From: CAYGBW01 sp964348185
Lineage (GTDB): Bacteria; Desulfobacterota; BSN033; WVXP01
Reading direction: 5' to 3'
NCBI GenBank assembly: GCA_964348185.1
Contig: CAYGBW010000153.1
Location: 1 to 22,820 of the forward strand
Length of the DNA: 22,820 nucleotides
The translations under genes were made by a program, and so were the position numbers. Below, one piece after another: positions 14,778-22,820 of the stretch (position 1 is its first letter; each line of letters begins with the position of its first letter). A model generated the notes under the pieces. It did not search any database. It saw only the letters and a list, made by a program, of their open reading frames with translations, and had not been told where the DNA came from.

Positions 14778-15398
14778 CTAGTGGGCTCTGACGATCTCTT
14801 TGACCCTCATGAGGCGGGAGAAATTGGACCGTTCCATTTCAGAGAGCTTCATGGTGATGTATTTGATCGTTTCTTCCAGGTTAGGGATGAGAACATACTC
14901 CAGGGAATTGACCCGACGGCGGGTACTCACAAGCTCCTCCGCCAGTAGGTGCATCCACTTCTCCTTCTGAGCGAGGAGGATCATCTCCCTGAGAACCTGA
15001 TCCACGGCTCGAAGGGATGTGTCGAGATCCCCTGGGGTGGTGGCAAGGCCATAACATTGAATGTCTCCCTCGACACGGGGCTCAAACTCGGGAACCTTGA
15101 GGTTCAGAATCGATCTCTGGGCGACCGAGAGTTTGAGACGCTTGCTGGGAAATCCCAAAGCCTCTTCGAGCGCTCCTCTGGACATGGAGGCCGACACAGA
15201 AACAAACCGTCGGAAAGCCTCCTCTAAGGATTTCTCAACGGCCCTCCGAAGCGCCTCGATATCCTGGATCAGTTCCATAAACTGACGCATCAATTCGTCC
15301 TGCTTGTCTTTGAGCAGTTTGTGTCCGCGTCGGGCCATGGCCAGGCGCTTTCTCACCCTCAGAAGTTCCATCCGCGTGGGGTTGACTTCTAGCTTCAT
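14778..15398 (-). CDS. ntpD: V/A-type ATPase subunit D
   Basis: The 206-residue central-shaft subunit D, functional counterpart of F-type gamma. The start MKLEVNPTRMELLRVRKRL is the conserved N-terminus of bacterial and archaeal subunit D, followed by RRGHKLLKDKQDELM. N- and C-terminal helices (about 1-60 and 150-206) would form the antiparallel coiled coil inside the A3B3 head, with a globular middle. The ATG at 15398 has TGAGGA 5-6 nt upstream. It is the last gene of the operon seen here, 68 nt after ntpB, and converges on otsB. Confidence 0.95.
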   Translation of the reverse strand: MKLEVNPTRMELLRVRKRLAMARRGHKLLKDKQDELMRQFMELIQDIEALRRAVEKSLEEAFRRFVSVSASMSRGALEEALGFPSKRLKLSVAQRSILNLKVPEFEPRVEGDIQCYGLATTPGDLDTSLRAVDQVLREMILLAQKEKWMHLLAEELVSTRRRVNSLEYVLIPNLEETIKYITMKLSEMERSNFSRLMRVKEIVRAH

Positions 15399-15466
15399 CG
15401 TTTCCTCATATCAGACATCCTGAAGCCTCAGCACCCGCTAGAGGATCTAAGAGAAATCAGAGAATC

Positions 15467-16897
15467 CTAGACGATTTGCGCCTGTTCTCTTTCGAGCTCC
15501 GGAGGTTGCTGTTCTTCGGTCCCTTTCGACCCGGGGCGGTATTTATCAATCCAGGTCTGTCGAATTCTCTTCAGCTCGCTGGTGGGAAAAACGGAGAGGA
15601 GTCTCCATCCCAAGTCGAGGGTCTCTTCGATGGTTCGGTCTTCATACCCCCCCTGAGAGACATACTCCCGTTCAAAGGTGTCGGCGAATTGGAAGTAAAC
15701 CCTGTCCATTTCAGTCAGGGCTGCCTCTCCGAGAATAACGGCCAGTTCCTGAGCCTCCTTTCCCCTGGCGTAGGCTGCAAAGAGTTGATTAAAGGTATCG
15801 GCATGATCCTCGCGGGTTTTTCCCGGGCCAATCCCCTTGTCCTTCAACCGTGAGAGAGACGGAAGAACGTCAATAGGAGGGGAAAGGCCCTTGCGATGGA
15901 GGGGCCGGCTCAGGATGATCTGACCCTCTGTGATGTATCCTGTCAGGTCAGGAATTGGATGGGTCTTATCGTCTTCAGGCATAGAAAGAATGGGAATCTG
16001 GGTGATCGACCCCTTCTTCCCCTTGATCCTGCCCGCTCTCTCGTAGATGGTTGAAAGGTCGGTATACAGGTATCCCGGGTATCCCCGCCGGCCGGGAATC
16101 TCTTTCCTGGCAGCAGAGATCTCTCGCAGGGCCTCACAGTAGTTGGTCATGTCCGTAAGAATGACCAGAACATGCATGTCTTTCTCAAAAGCAAGGAATT
16201 CGGCCGTTGTCAGGGCCATCCGGGGCGTGGCAATCCTCTCCAGGGCTGGGTTGTCGGCCAGATTAAGGAAGAGAACAGCCCGATCAATGGCGCCAGTCTT
16301 GCGAAACTCTGAGATGAAGTAATCCGACTCTTCGAAGGTGATCCCTATGGCACCGAATACGACAGCGAATCTCTCTTCACTACCCAGAACCTTGGCCTGC
16401 CTGGCGATCTGGGCAGCAAGCTGATTGTGGGGGAGTCCCGAGCCTGAAAAGATGGGAAGCTTCTGGCCCCTAACCAGCGTATTGAGCCCATCGATGGCGG
16501 AAAGCCCCGTCTGAATGAATTCTTCCGGATAATCCCGGGCAAAAGGGTTGATGGGATTTCCATTGATATCATCGTTTTTCTCAGGCAGAATCCTGGGCCC
16601 CTCATCGATCGGTCGACCCAGTCCATCAAAAACCCGACCCAGCATATCGATCGACAGACCAAGCTCAATCCCCCTGGCCAGAAAGCGGACCCTGGACTTT
16701 CTGATGTCTACCCCGGTTGTTCCCTCAAACAGCTGAACAAGGGCCCTGTCGCCATCCACCTCCAGAACCTTCCCCATTCTCCTCGTTCCATCGGGGAGTT
16801 CTACCTCAACGAGCTCTTCGTATTTCACCTCCTCCACCTCTTCCACCAGAAGGAGCGGTCCGGAGATGTCTCTGATGGTCAAGTACTCTTTTAGCAT
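15467..16897 (-). CDS. ntpB: V/A-type ATPase subunit B (non-catalytic)
   Basis: The 476-residue non-catalytic regulatory subunit of the A3B3 head. The P-loop position reads SGSGLPHNQ (151-159) without the Lys-Thr of a Walker A, as expected for B subunits. Other family segments are ESDYFISEFRKTGAIDRAVLF-like text near 205-225, GRRGYPGYLYTDLSTIYERAGR (arginine-rich interface) and LPSLSRLKDKGIGPGKTREDH. The last about 17 residues are a hydrophilic, glutamate/glutamine-rich tail. The ATG at 16897 shares one base with the ntpA stop (TAATG), indicating translational coupling. Confidence 0.96.
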   Translation of the reverse strand: MLKEYLTIRDISGPLLLVEEVEEVKYEELVEVELPDGTRRMGKVLEVDGDRALVQLFEGTTGVDIRKSRVRFLARGIELGLSIDMLGRVFDGLGRPIDEGPRILPEKNDDINGNPINPFARDYPEEFIQTGLSAIDGLNTLVRGQKLPIFSGSGLPHNQLAAQIARQAKVLGSEERFAVVFGAIGITFEESDYFISEFRKTGAIDRAVLFLNLADNPALERIATPRMALTTAEFLAFEKDMHVLVILTDMTNYCEALREISAARKEIPGRRGYPGYLYTDLSTIYERAGRIKGKKGSITQIPILSMPEDDKTHPIPDLTGYITEGQIILSRPLHRKGLSPPIDVLPSLSRLKDKGIGPGKTREDHADTFNQLFAAYARGKEAQELAVILGEAALTEMDRVYFQFADTFEREYVSQGGYEDRTIEETLDLGWRLLSVFPTSELKRIRQTWIDKYRPGSKGTEEQQPPELEREQAQIV

Positions 16898-18666
16898 TAG
16901 ACAATCCCTTCCTCTCTTGACAGCGCTTCCGTCTCGGAGGTCATATGGGCCCGGATCGTATCAAATTCCGCCAACTGATCCTCGGTAATAAACTTGGCGC
17001 GGGAGATCTCTTCCCGGACAGCCAGATTCTGGATGTCTTTGAAGAGAGGCACCTGATCCAACAGTTTTTCGCAGAGGTGGTGAAGGTCGAGGATTGTTTT
17101 CAGGAGTTGATACTCTTTGGTTGGGGAGGTGTAGGTATCGATCTCGTCGAAAGCATTCTGATGGAGGAAGTCCTCACGGATTGATTTGGCGGTTTCCAAG
17201 ACCAGCCTGTCTTTCGGAGAGAGAGCATCAACCCCAACAAGGCGAACGATTTCTGCCAGTTCTGCCTCCTCTTGAAGGAGTCGCATGGATTCCTGCCTCA
17301 ACGGGGTGAAATCTTCAGCCAGATTCTGGCGAAAGTAACGTTCGAGATTGTCATGATACAGGGAATAGCTGTTGAGCCAGCTGATGGCCGGAAAATGTCG
17401 CTGGTAGGCTAGTCTGTCTTCCAGACTCCAGAAGACCTTCACCACCCTCAGCGTCGCCTGGACCACGGGATCAGACAGGTCTCCTCCCGGCGGAGAGACC
17501 GCCCCAATCGTTGTGAGAGCTCCAATGCGATTATCTCCCCCCACGCAGATGACTCGGCCTGAACGCTCATAAAACTCAGCAATCCGTGTCCCTAAGTAAG
17601 CAGGATAACCCTCTTCGCCCGGCATCTCCTCCAACCGTCCAGAGATTTCTCGCATAGCCTCAGCCCATCTTGACGTGGAATCGGCCATCAGGGCGACACT
17701 GTAACCCATATCCCGGAAATACTCCGCAATGGTAATCCCCGTGTAAACCGAGGCCTCCCTGGCAGCCACAGGCATGTTAGATGTGTTGGCGATCAGAACG
17801 GTCCGTTTCATCAGGACTTCCCCGGTCCGAGGGTCTTTGAGTTGGGGAAACTCCATGAGCACGTCCGTCATCTCATTGCCCCGCTCTCCACAGCCAACAT
17901 AGACAATAATATCTGCGTCAGCCCACTTGGCGAGCTGATGTTGAATCACGGTCTTCCCACTGCCGAAAGGACCGGGGACGCAGGCCGTTCCCCCCTTGCC
18001 CACCGGGAAGAACGTGTCGATCACCCGCTGTCCCGTGATCAGCGGAGCGTCTGGAATCAATTTCCTTCTGTACGGTCTTGGCCGTCGAACGGGCCACTTC
18101 TGCATCAGCCCGATATCTTTGATCCCTTGGTCTGTCCGAACGCGGCAGACCGAGTCTTCTACCCGATAATCGCCCTCTTTGATCTCCCCAATGACTCCGT
18201 CTGCGCCCATGGGAACAATGACCCGGTGTTCCACCACCACGGTCTCTTGAATGGTTCCCAGGATGTCCCCACCCTGAACAACCTCCCCGACCTTCTTGAG
18301 AGGGACAAAGTGCCATATCTTATTCCGATCGAGGCCAGGAAGATCCAAACCCCGTGTAATGTAATCACCCGCCTCATGGTAGATGATATCAAGGGGCCTC
18401 TGGATTCCGTCATAAATGGATTGGATGAGGCCAGGTCCCAACTCCACGCTGAGAGGCTGTCCGGTATTGTAAACGGGTTCACCGGGGCCAATGTCACGCG
18501 TCTCTTCATAGACCTGGATTGATGCCCTTTCTTCATGGATTTCAATGATTTCACCGATGAGGTTCCTCTCACTGACCCGGACCACATCGAACATCCGCGC
18601 ATCCTTCATCTTGTCAGCCACGACCAGGGGGCCCGCCACTTTAACGATGACACCGTACTCCATCAT
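16897..18666 (-). CDS. ntpA: V/A-type ATPase catalytic subunit A
   Basis: The 589-residue catalytic subunit. An N-terminal beta-barrel (GVIVKVAGPLVVADKM), the non-homologous insertion typical of A subunits (about 110-195, including GGDILGTIQE and MGADGVIGEI), and the catalytic Walker A PGPFGSGKT (231-239) are seen, then CGERGNEMTDVL and LMADSTSRWAEAMREISGRLEEMPGEEGYPAYL. ATP binds at the A/B interface. The ATG at 18666 overlaps the ntpF stop as ATGA; a second ATG follows directly. Length is normal. Confidence 0.97.
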   Translation of the reverse strand: MMEYGVIVKVAGPLVVADKMKDARMFDVVRVSERNLIGEIIEIHEERASIQVYEETRDIGPGEPVYNTGQPLSVELGPGLIQSIYDGIQRPLDIIYHEAGDYITRGLDLPGLDRNKIWHFVPLKKVGEVVQGGDILGTIQETVVVEHRVIVPMGADGVIGEIKEGDYRVEDSVCRVRTDQGIKDIGLMQKWPVRRPRPYRRKLIPDAPLITGQRVIDTFFPVGKGGTACVPGPFGSGKTVIQHQLAKWADADIIVYVGCGERGNEMTDVLMEFPQLKDPRTGEVLMKRTVLIANTSNMPVAAREASVYTGITIAEYFRDMGYSVALMADSTSRWAEAMREISGRLEEMPGEEGYPAYLGTRIAEFYERSGRVICVGGDNRIGALTTIGAVSPPGGDLSDPVVQATLRVVKVFWSLEDRLAYQRHFPAISWLNSYSLYHDNLERYFRQNLAEDFTPLRQESMRLLQEEAELAEIVRLVGVDALSPKDRLVLETAKSIREDFLHQNAFDEIDTYTSPTKEYQLLKTILDLHHLCEKLLDQVPLFKDIQNLAVREEISRAKFITEDQLAEFDTIRAHMTSETEALSREEGIV

Positions 18667-18995
18667 GCCTCCTCGTCCTTCCCAAAAATATCGGCTCCAA
18701 CGGCTCTGGTGACCGTCTTTCGAATTCTCTCCATCCCCATTCCCAGAGACCCCCGATTGCTGGGAATCAGGACGATGCTCGGTAGATTCGCCCTGGCAAG
18801 CTCCTCGACAAGATCCATGATTCCCTGGGCAACCTCTTCGGTGATAAAAATAACCGAGACCTCGTCCCGGAGCAGCCGTCGGACCACGGCCCTCGCCTCT
18901 ATCGGTTCTGACACCGGAAAAGTCAGAATCCCAATGGCCCGGAAACAGAGGATAGAATCTCTATCCCCAATGACAGCAACACTAGAGGTAGACAC
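18663..18995 (-). CDS. V/A-type ATPase subunit F (called NtpG in Enterococcus)
   Basis: A 110-residue central-stalk subunit that binds subunit D. It opens VAVIGDRDSILCFRAIGIL and contains VIFITEEVAQGI and SIVLIPSNRGSLGMGMERIRKTV, the standard F-subunit segments. The start is GTG at 18995, within the end of the C gene (14-nt overlap), with AAAGGAGAG about 8-9 nt upstream. The overlap with ntpA is ATGA. Symbol left blank because the letters used for this subunit differ between systems. Confidence 0.93.
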   Translation of the reverse strand: MSTSSVAVIGDRDSILCFRAIGILTFPVSEPIEARAVVRRLLRDEVSVIFITEEVAQGIMDLVEELARANLPSIVLIPSNRGSLGMGMERIRKTVTRAVGADIFGKDEEA

Positions 18996-20007
18996 GGGGT
19001 AGACTCTCCTTTATTCGATCCGGTTGGAGGTTGTTGAGCTTTCCCACCATGATTGTGCGGATCATTCGAACCTCGTTCTCCTTCGTGAGGAGATAAGCGA
19101 TGAGTGGCTCGATGCCAAAAGCAATCAGATTGGCCTTTCGCAGATGTCCCAGGATAAGGTCCCGACCCGTCCGTTCAAACCCGACAAAAGACCCATTGTT
19201 AATTAAGTCGTGCCACCCATTCTCCACAAGGTCTCGGTAAGGGGTGTAGGAGAAACGATCTGGGATAGCCTCCAGAGGTTCGTCGAACAGTTGGAGAAAA
19301 AACGGTCGAGCGAGGTTGCCCCCCTCGATGAAAGATTCCAGAAAGAGCCCTCTTTCCTGGCCGGCGTAGCGAACTCGAAAGAGTGAGAAAATATTGATCA
19401 GGTCGATCTCCTTTTGAATGAGGTCATGAAGGAAGAGACTCCCCTCCCTTCGGCTCGTTGTGACAAAGAACCCGTACATCTCTCTGTCAACGAGAAAGTC
19501 GATCCATTTCGGATCCTGCCTTTCAGGAAACCCTCTAACCGCCTGCTCAGCAGTCTGTGCCAACCAGACTGGGAAAGAAGAGAAGTCTTCTTCGGTCACC
19601 GAAGCCTTCATCACCGACGCGGAAATGCGGCCGAATGGGATGTAGGCGGAGGCCAGATCATATCCCCCAAATCTTTCTTTTACAGCCACTTTCAGGTTAT
19701 GAAAATCAAATCGGTAGAGGAAAAGATCCGTCAGGGGTGGGTCCTTCGTCAGTTCTTTAAGAAGGTTGAGAACCTTTTGATGCTCTTTCTCCAAAAGGGA
19801 TTCGTAGTCCTCAGGACCTGCCAGGGTGGATAAATACTCCGAGTAAGGGGTCTCAGCCAGGATTCTCAGAACCTCTTCCGAGTTGGCAGCATCTGCTGCC
19901 TGCTCAATTCGTTCTCTGGAAAGGGATCGAGTTTCCAAGACACGGATTACCCCAACAGCATATGCATATCGGACGTCGTTCCCATACCTCCAACGGACCT
20001 CTTCCAT
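18982..20007 (-). CDS. ntpC: V/A-type ATPase subunit C (AC39/d family)
   Basis: A 341-residue funnel-shaped subunit linking the central shaft to the membrane ring. The sequence is largely helical, with family segments YAYAVGVIRVLETRSLSRERIEQ (15-37), FDFHNLKVAVKERFGGYD (about 101-118) and the C-terminal RKANLIAFGIEPLIAYLLTKENEVRMIRTIMVGKLNN pattern that marks AC39 proteins. ATG at 20007 comes 2 nt after the E stop codon, so C follows E with almost no gap. Confidence 0.94.
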   Translation of the reverse strand: MEEVRWRYGNDVRYAYAVGVIRVLETRSLSRERIEQAADAANSEEVLRILAETPYSEYLSTLAGPEDYESLLEKEHQKVLNLLKELTKDPPLTDLFLYRFDFHNLKVAVKERFGGYDLASAYIPFGRISASVMKASVTEEDFSSFPVWLAQTAEQAVRGFPERQDPKWIDFLVDREMYGFFVTTSRREGSLFLHDLIQKEIDLINIFSLFRVRYAGQERGLFLESFIEGGNLARPFFLQLFDEPLEAIPDRFSYTPYRDLVENGWHDLINNGSFVGFERTGRDLILGHLRKANLIAFGIEPLIAYLLTKENEVRMIRTIMVGKLNNLQPDRIKESLPRVYL

Positions 20008-20009
20008 CT

Positions 20010-20615
20010 TTACTCACTGTCCCTGAAAAGAACTCCGGCCACTGGGATTTCCAGCTCCTTTCTCTTGGAAAGGATCACCGACTCGAGGCTACAGTTGGTC
20101 TCCTTCCTTCCCCGCCGCAGGATGGCTCCTCCCTGAATGGATCTGGTCTCATGGGCTATCCTCATCTCTCCCTTTCTCCCATTTTCCACGAGCCTCTGAT
20201 TCATCCGTCTGACCCATCCGTTTCCGAGCCGGTCCCGGTCCCTCTGATTGAATAGGATCTCTTCGTCTCCTTCAGGGTTTGCCTGAAAGATGAGATCGGC
20301 GAGAAAGCTTCCATAAGCCTCTGTATCCAGGGAGAGTAGCTTCTCGACAGCCCGGCCGAAGGCTTGTTCGATCAATTCCTGTTTGATCTTCAGAACCGCT
20401 TTGCGGTCCTCCAGCTCAGCCATGGCGATCATCCGTTGCTTCCGCTCCCTGGCGGTGCGAGTGGCCCTCTCTTCGGCTGCATTCATGATACCCTGTATTT
20501 CCCTTTCAGCCATCTCCTCATAGATTTTCGCTTCGCTCAAAGCCCGCTTCTCAATTTCCAAAGCCGCCTTTCGTGCATCCCCGATGATCTTATCGACGAG
20601 AGATTCGATGGACAT
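20010..20615 (-). CDS. ntpE: V/A-type ATPase subunit E
   Basis: A 201-residue peripheral-stalk subunit. The N-terminal half (about 8-100) is a long charged, alanine-rich helix suited to coiled-coil pairing with the G/H subunit. The C-terminal half is the globular head-binding domain with GGAILRRGRKETNCSLESVI-type text. Start ATG at 20615 with a GGGGGTC sequence upstream, 28 nt after ntpK. The partner subunit (E. hirae NtpF, equivalent to G/H) is not seen; in ntp-type operons it precedes subunit I, which here would be outside the window. Confidence 0.92.
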   Translation of the reverse strand: MSIESLVDKIIGDARKAALEIEKRALSEAKIYEEMAEREIQGIMNAAEERATRTARERKQRMIAMAELEDRKAVLKIKQELIEQAFGRAVEKLLSLDTEAYGSFLADLIFQANPEGDEEILFNQRDRDRLGNGWVRRMNQRLVENGRKGEMRIAHETRSIQGGAILRRGRKETNCSLESVILSKRKELEIPVAGVLFRDSE

Positions 20616-20643
20616 TCTTGACCCCCACAGGTCCGGTGGATGC

Positions 20644-21120
20644 TCAGATCCTGATTCCCTGGAGCAGGAGAATGGTCGTAATCAGACCGAAAATCGCATA
20701 GGTTTCAACCATGGCCCCATAGACGACCCCCTTCATCAGGGTTTCCGGCCTCTTGGCAGCCATCGCCACGCCCGCGGCACAGACCTTTCCCTGGTGTATC
20801 CCAGAGATCCAGCCCGCGAAACCCGTAGGGAGAGCAGCAAAAAAAATCTGCCAGCTCTGTACAAGATTGAGCTCAACCGGCGTTCCGCCCAGAAAACCCA
20901 GTTTGAAAATGACCAGAAAACCGCCCAGTAGACCGTAAATTCCCTGGGTTCCTGGAAGAGCGACAAGGATTAAAAGGGATCCGAACTTCTCCGGGTCCTC
21001 GCTCAGAACCCCATCAGCAGCCTGCCCGGCGGTCCCAATCCCGATGGATGACCCAAACCCTGCCAGGAAAACAGCCAGCGCCGCCCCGGCAACGGGAATT
21101 GCATAGCTGAAGAATTCCAT
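20644..21120 (-). CDS. ntpK: V/A-type ATPase subunit K (16-kDa-type proteolipid, Na+-type)
   Basis: A 158-residue four-helix proteolipid made of two fused helical hairpins, forming the rotor ring. Helix 2 reads LPGTQG (L55, T58, Q59), helix 3 SGIHQGKV (Q110) and helix 4 MVETYAI (E139). From memory, E. hirae NtpK binds Na+ through L61, T64, Q65, Q110 and E139; all five equivalents are here. The first hairpin has Gln where a carboxylate would be, so only one carboxylate per four helices is expected, as in E. hirae. The ATG is preceded by an exceptionally strong GAGGGAGGAGGGAG ribosome site and by a hairpin at 21138-21158. Confidence 0.95.
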   Translation of the reverse strand: MEFFSYAIPVAGAALAVFLAGFGSSIGIGTAGQAADGVLSEDPEKFGSLLILVALPGTQGIYGLLGGFLVIFKLGFLGGTPVELNLVQSWQIFFAALPTGFAGWISGIHQGKVCAAGVAMAAKRPETLMKGVVYGAMVETYAIFGLITTILLLQGIRI

Positions 21121-21137
21121 ATCTCCCTCCTCCCTCG

Positions 21138-21158
21138 GACGCTCCGGTTGGGAGCGTC
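21138..21158. other. Perfect hairpin just upstream of the ntpK ribosome site
   Basis: GACGCTCC and GGAGCGTC form an 8-bp, GC-rich perfect stem around a 5-nt loop. On the coding (minus) strand it ends a few bases before the GAGGGAGGAGGGAG tract and about 17 nt before the ntpK ATG, inside the 48-nt spacer after subunit I. No U-run follows, so it is not a standard terminator. A role as an mRNA-stability or processing element that raises ntpK output is inference. Confidence 0.6.
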
Positions 21159-21168
21159 ATGGTGTTTT

Positions 21169-22820
21169 CTACCCTTGTCCTTCCTCCGAAACGATGGTGT
21201 ATCTCGCCTCCTTTTGAAAAGGCCGGTAAGGCTTCCCTCCGCCTTCAAAGAATTTCGGAAAAAACTCTACATACTGAAGCCTCAGCGTATGCACAAAAGC
21301 ACCCAGGCCATTGACCAGGATGTTGAATACGTGTCCGATAACGAAAATGAGTGCAAAGAGAAGCCAACCGATATACGGGGCTCCCCTCAGCATATCTGCC
21401 AACACGTTGACGACCATGGCGATGATGCCCGTGGAGAGGCCGAGCGCGAAGAGCCTGAGATAGGAGAGTACGTCCCCCACAAAGGAGGTGATTCCATAGA
21501 GCCCGTAAACACCCCAGGCGACCCGAGCAAACCAGCTCGGACTCGCGCGATCCGTCAGAAAGATAATGGCAAGGGCAGCGAGTATAGCCATCCATTTGCC
21601 CACACTCCCCACCAAAGGGGGAAACGCACCCATTCGACTCAATCCAAAGCCCACCAATCCGTTTAGCAGGAACAGCCAGGGAAGGGGACCACAGAGGGCT
21701 TCTGCCAGATCACCTCCACGGATTTTCCTCACCAAACGAATCCCCAGACCAAAGCAGATCTGAGTGAAACCCAGCATGAGAACAATCCCGATAAAGACGA
21801 GAACCTGCTCCATCGGATCAAATAGCATAAGAGACCGCTTTATCTGACGGAGGCCTTGCAGCCATAAAGGAAGATAGTCTGCAAGGTCTCCAAACCACCC
21901 GCCTGTCATTGCTCCCATGAGAATCGTAGAAATACCCCCAAAAAACAGAAGACCGATGAGTTTGGTCTTGCCAAGGGTCATCTTGAATCTTTTCATCAGG
22001 TACAGAAACAGGAGGGTGATCATAACCCCGTAGGCAGCGTCTGTAATGCAGAGGCCAAAAAACACAAAGAAGAACGGTGCGAGAAGGGGTGAGGGATCGT
22101 ACTCCTTGGCGTTAGGGAACCCGTAGAGTTCGGTCACCGCCTCATAGGGGCGAACGAGGGTCTTTGAATTCTCAAGGTAGATGGGCGGCGCTTCTCGAGG
22201 CGAGGGATCGAGGGGGAGAATCGCCAGTTCATTGAACTCCTCTTTCAGTGTGGTTTCGAAAGACCTCAGCCGACGGCGTGGAAGCCATCCCTCAATCACG
22301 GAGGCCTTTTCTGTCTGACCAAATTTGGACTGGATCCGGCTGCGCTGGAGATGGCCATCCAGGTGATCATAAAAGATCTGAAGATTCTGTCTTTCTCTCA
22401 GGTACTCCCGACTCCTCTCCTCGATTTCATGAATGTGCTGAAGATTCTCCTCGATATGGTCAAGCGTGTTTCGATACGCTTCCCGTGGTGTCCCATGGAG
22501 ACCAGAAAACGTGGCCTCCTCAAACCCCAGGCGCTTTAAGAGATCCCAAAGGGGAGGGAAGATCTCTCGATGACAGCAAATCAGAAGGTAGGCCCTCTCC
22601 CTGTCCTGGTTCACCATCTCCACAACGATTTGGTCGCCGATTTCATTGGATTTCTCGTGAAAATCCCTCAAGCTTTCCACCGGTAACGTTCCCAGGAATA
22701 TGGCCGTGTGTTCCGTTGAAGCAACCTGCTCGAGCGGGCAGTCTAGGGGAAGCCAGGGTCTGAGCTGGCGGACAATCCCTTCAAGTTTGGTATGGGTTGA
22801 GAGGAGTTCACCCCTCTCCC
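21169..22820 (-). CDS. ntpI: V/A-type ATPase subunit I (a-subunit), partial at window edge
   Basis: The membrane stator subunit, open in frame from 22820 to the stop at 21169 (about 549 residues visible), so its N-terminus lies beyond the window. An in-frame GTG at 22680 is not the start: the frame upstream continues with TEHTAIFLGTLP, typical of I subunits. The N-terminal half is cytoplasmic with coiled-coil segments. The C-terminal half has about seven membrane helices from ITDAAYGVMITLLFLYL onward. The functional arginines of this family are present in SYLRLFALGL (codon at 21454-21456) and HTLRLQYVEFF (codon at 21280-21282), matching by pattern yeast Vph1 R735 and R799. It makes the ion half-channels facing the K ring. 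Confidence 0.95.
   Translation of the reverse strand, partial: ERGELLSTHTKLEGIVRQLRPWLPLDCPLEQVASTEHTAIFLGTLPVESLRDFHEKSNEIGDQIVVEMVNQDRERAYLLICCHREIFPPLWDLLKRLGFEEATFSGLHGTPREAYRNTLDHIEENLQHIHEIEERSREYLRERQNLQIFYDHLDGHLQRSRIQSKFGQTEKASVIEGWLPRRRLRSFETTLKEEFNELAILPLDPSPREAPPIYLENSKTLVRPYEAVTELYGFPNAKEYDPSPLLAPFFFVFFGLCITDAAYGVMITLLFLYLMKRFKMTLGKTKLIGLLFFGGISTILMGAMTGGWFGDLADYLPLWLQGLRQIKRSLMLFDPMEQVLVFIGIVLMLGFTQICFGLGIRLVRKIRGGDLAEALCGPLPWLFLLNGLVGFGLSRMGAFPPLVGSVGKWMAILAALAIIFLTDRASPSWFARVAWGVYGLYGITSFVGDVLSYLRLFALGLSTGIIAMVVNVLADMLRGAPYIGWLLFALIFVIGHVFNILVNGLGAFVHTLRLQYVEFFPKFFEGGGKPYRPFQKEARYTIVSEEGQG

Noticed and set aside
17842..18522. 226-residue plus-strand frame antisense to ntpA
   Set aside because: The antisense of a highly conserved catalytic subunit; no motif and no ribosome site.

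Overview
The window looks like part of the chromosome of a strictly or facultatively anaerobic, moderately GC-rich bacterium. Three things point that way: a four-subunit 2-oxoacid:ferredoxin oxidoreductase, a bacterial V/A-type ATPase operon, and intergenic spacers holding short degenerate 7-bp repeat arrays of a kind I associate with Desulfobacterota (Deltaproteobacteria). The taxonomic placement is inference; no rRNA or marker gene is present. No CRISPR array, IS transposase, phage gene or tRNA was seen.

Left part, all on the minus strand. Transcribed from high to low coordinates are an RpiR/SIS regulator (8403-7519), a KorDABC-type oxidoreductase (ferredoxin subunit, alpha, beta, gamma; 7376-4304, with ATGA start/stop overlaps between the first three), a 354-bp gap, then an ABC importer of the ABC_sub_bind/TrpXYZ type (binding protein 3949-2951, permease 2784-1876, ATPase 1873-1037) and an isochorismatase-fold cysteine hydrolase (967-311). 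A likely job is uptake of a small amino-acid-like or amide-containing compound, hydrolysis, and oxidation of a 2-oxoacid to acyl-CoA with ferredoxin reduction. The substrates cannot be read from the sequence.

Middle part, plus strand, divergent from rpiR. An AglEFG/GgtBCD-like alpha-glucoside ABC importer (binding protein 8706-9974, permeases 10354-11229 and 11226-12086) has no ATPase gene. It is followed by otsA (trehalose-6-phosphate synthase) and otsB (trehalose-6-phosphate phosphatase), which overlap by GTGA. Good sigma70-like promoters face both ways in the rpiR/binding-protein gap. The layout suggests compatible-solute synthesis coupled to re-uptake of the same or a related glucoside.

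Right part, minus strand. A V/A-type ATPase operon runs I-K-E-C-F-A-B-D (22820 to 14778), the order of the Enterococcus hirae ntp operon; subunit I is cut by the window edge. The proteolipid K carries the full Na+-ligand set known from E. hirae NtpK, so a Na+-coupled enzyme is predicted. A perfect hairpin and a very strong Shine-Dalgarno precede ntpK, the subunit needed in many copies.

The least explained structures are the heptad-repeat elements at 33-74, 10085-10249 and 14395-14719. One sits as a nested palindrome between the sugar-binding protein and its permeases. Another has donated the last codons of otsB.
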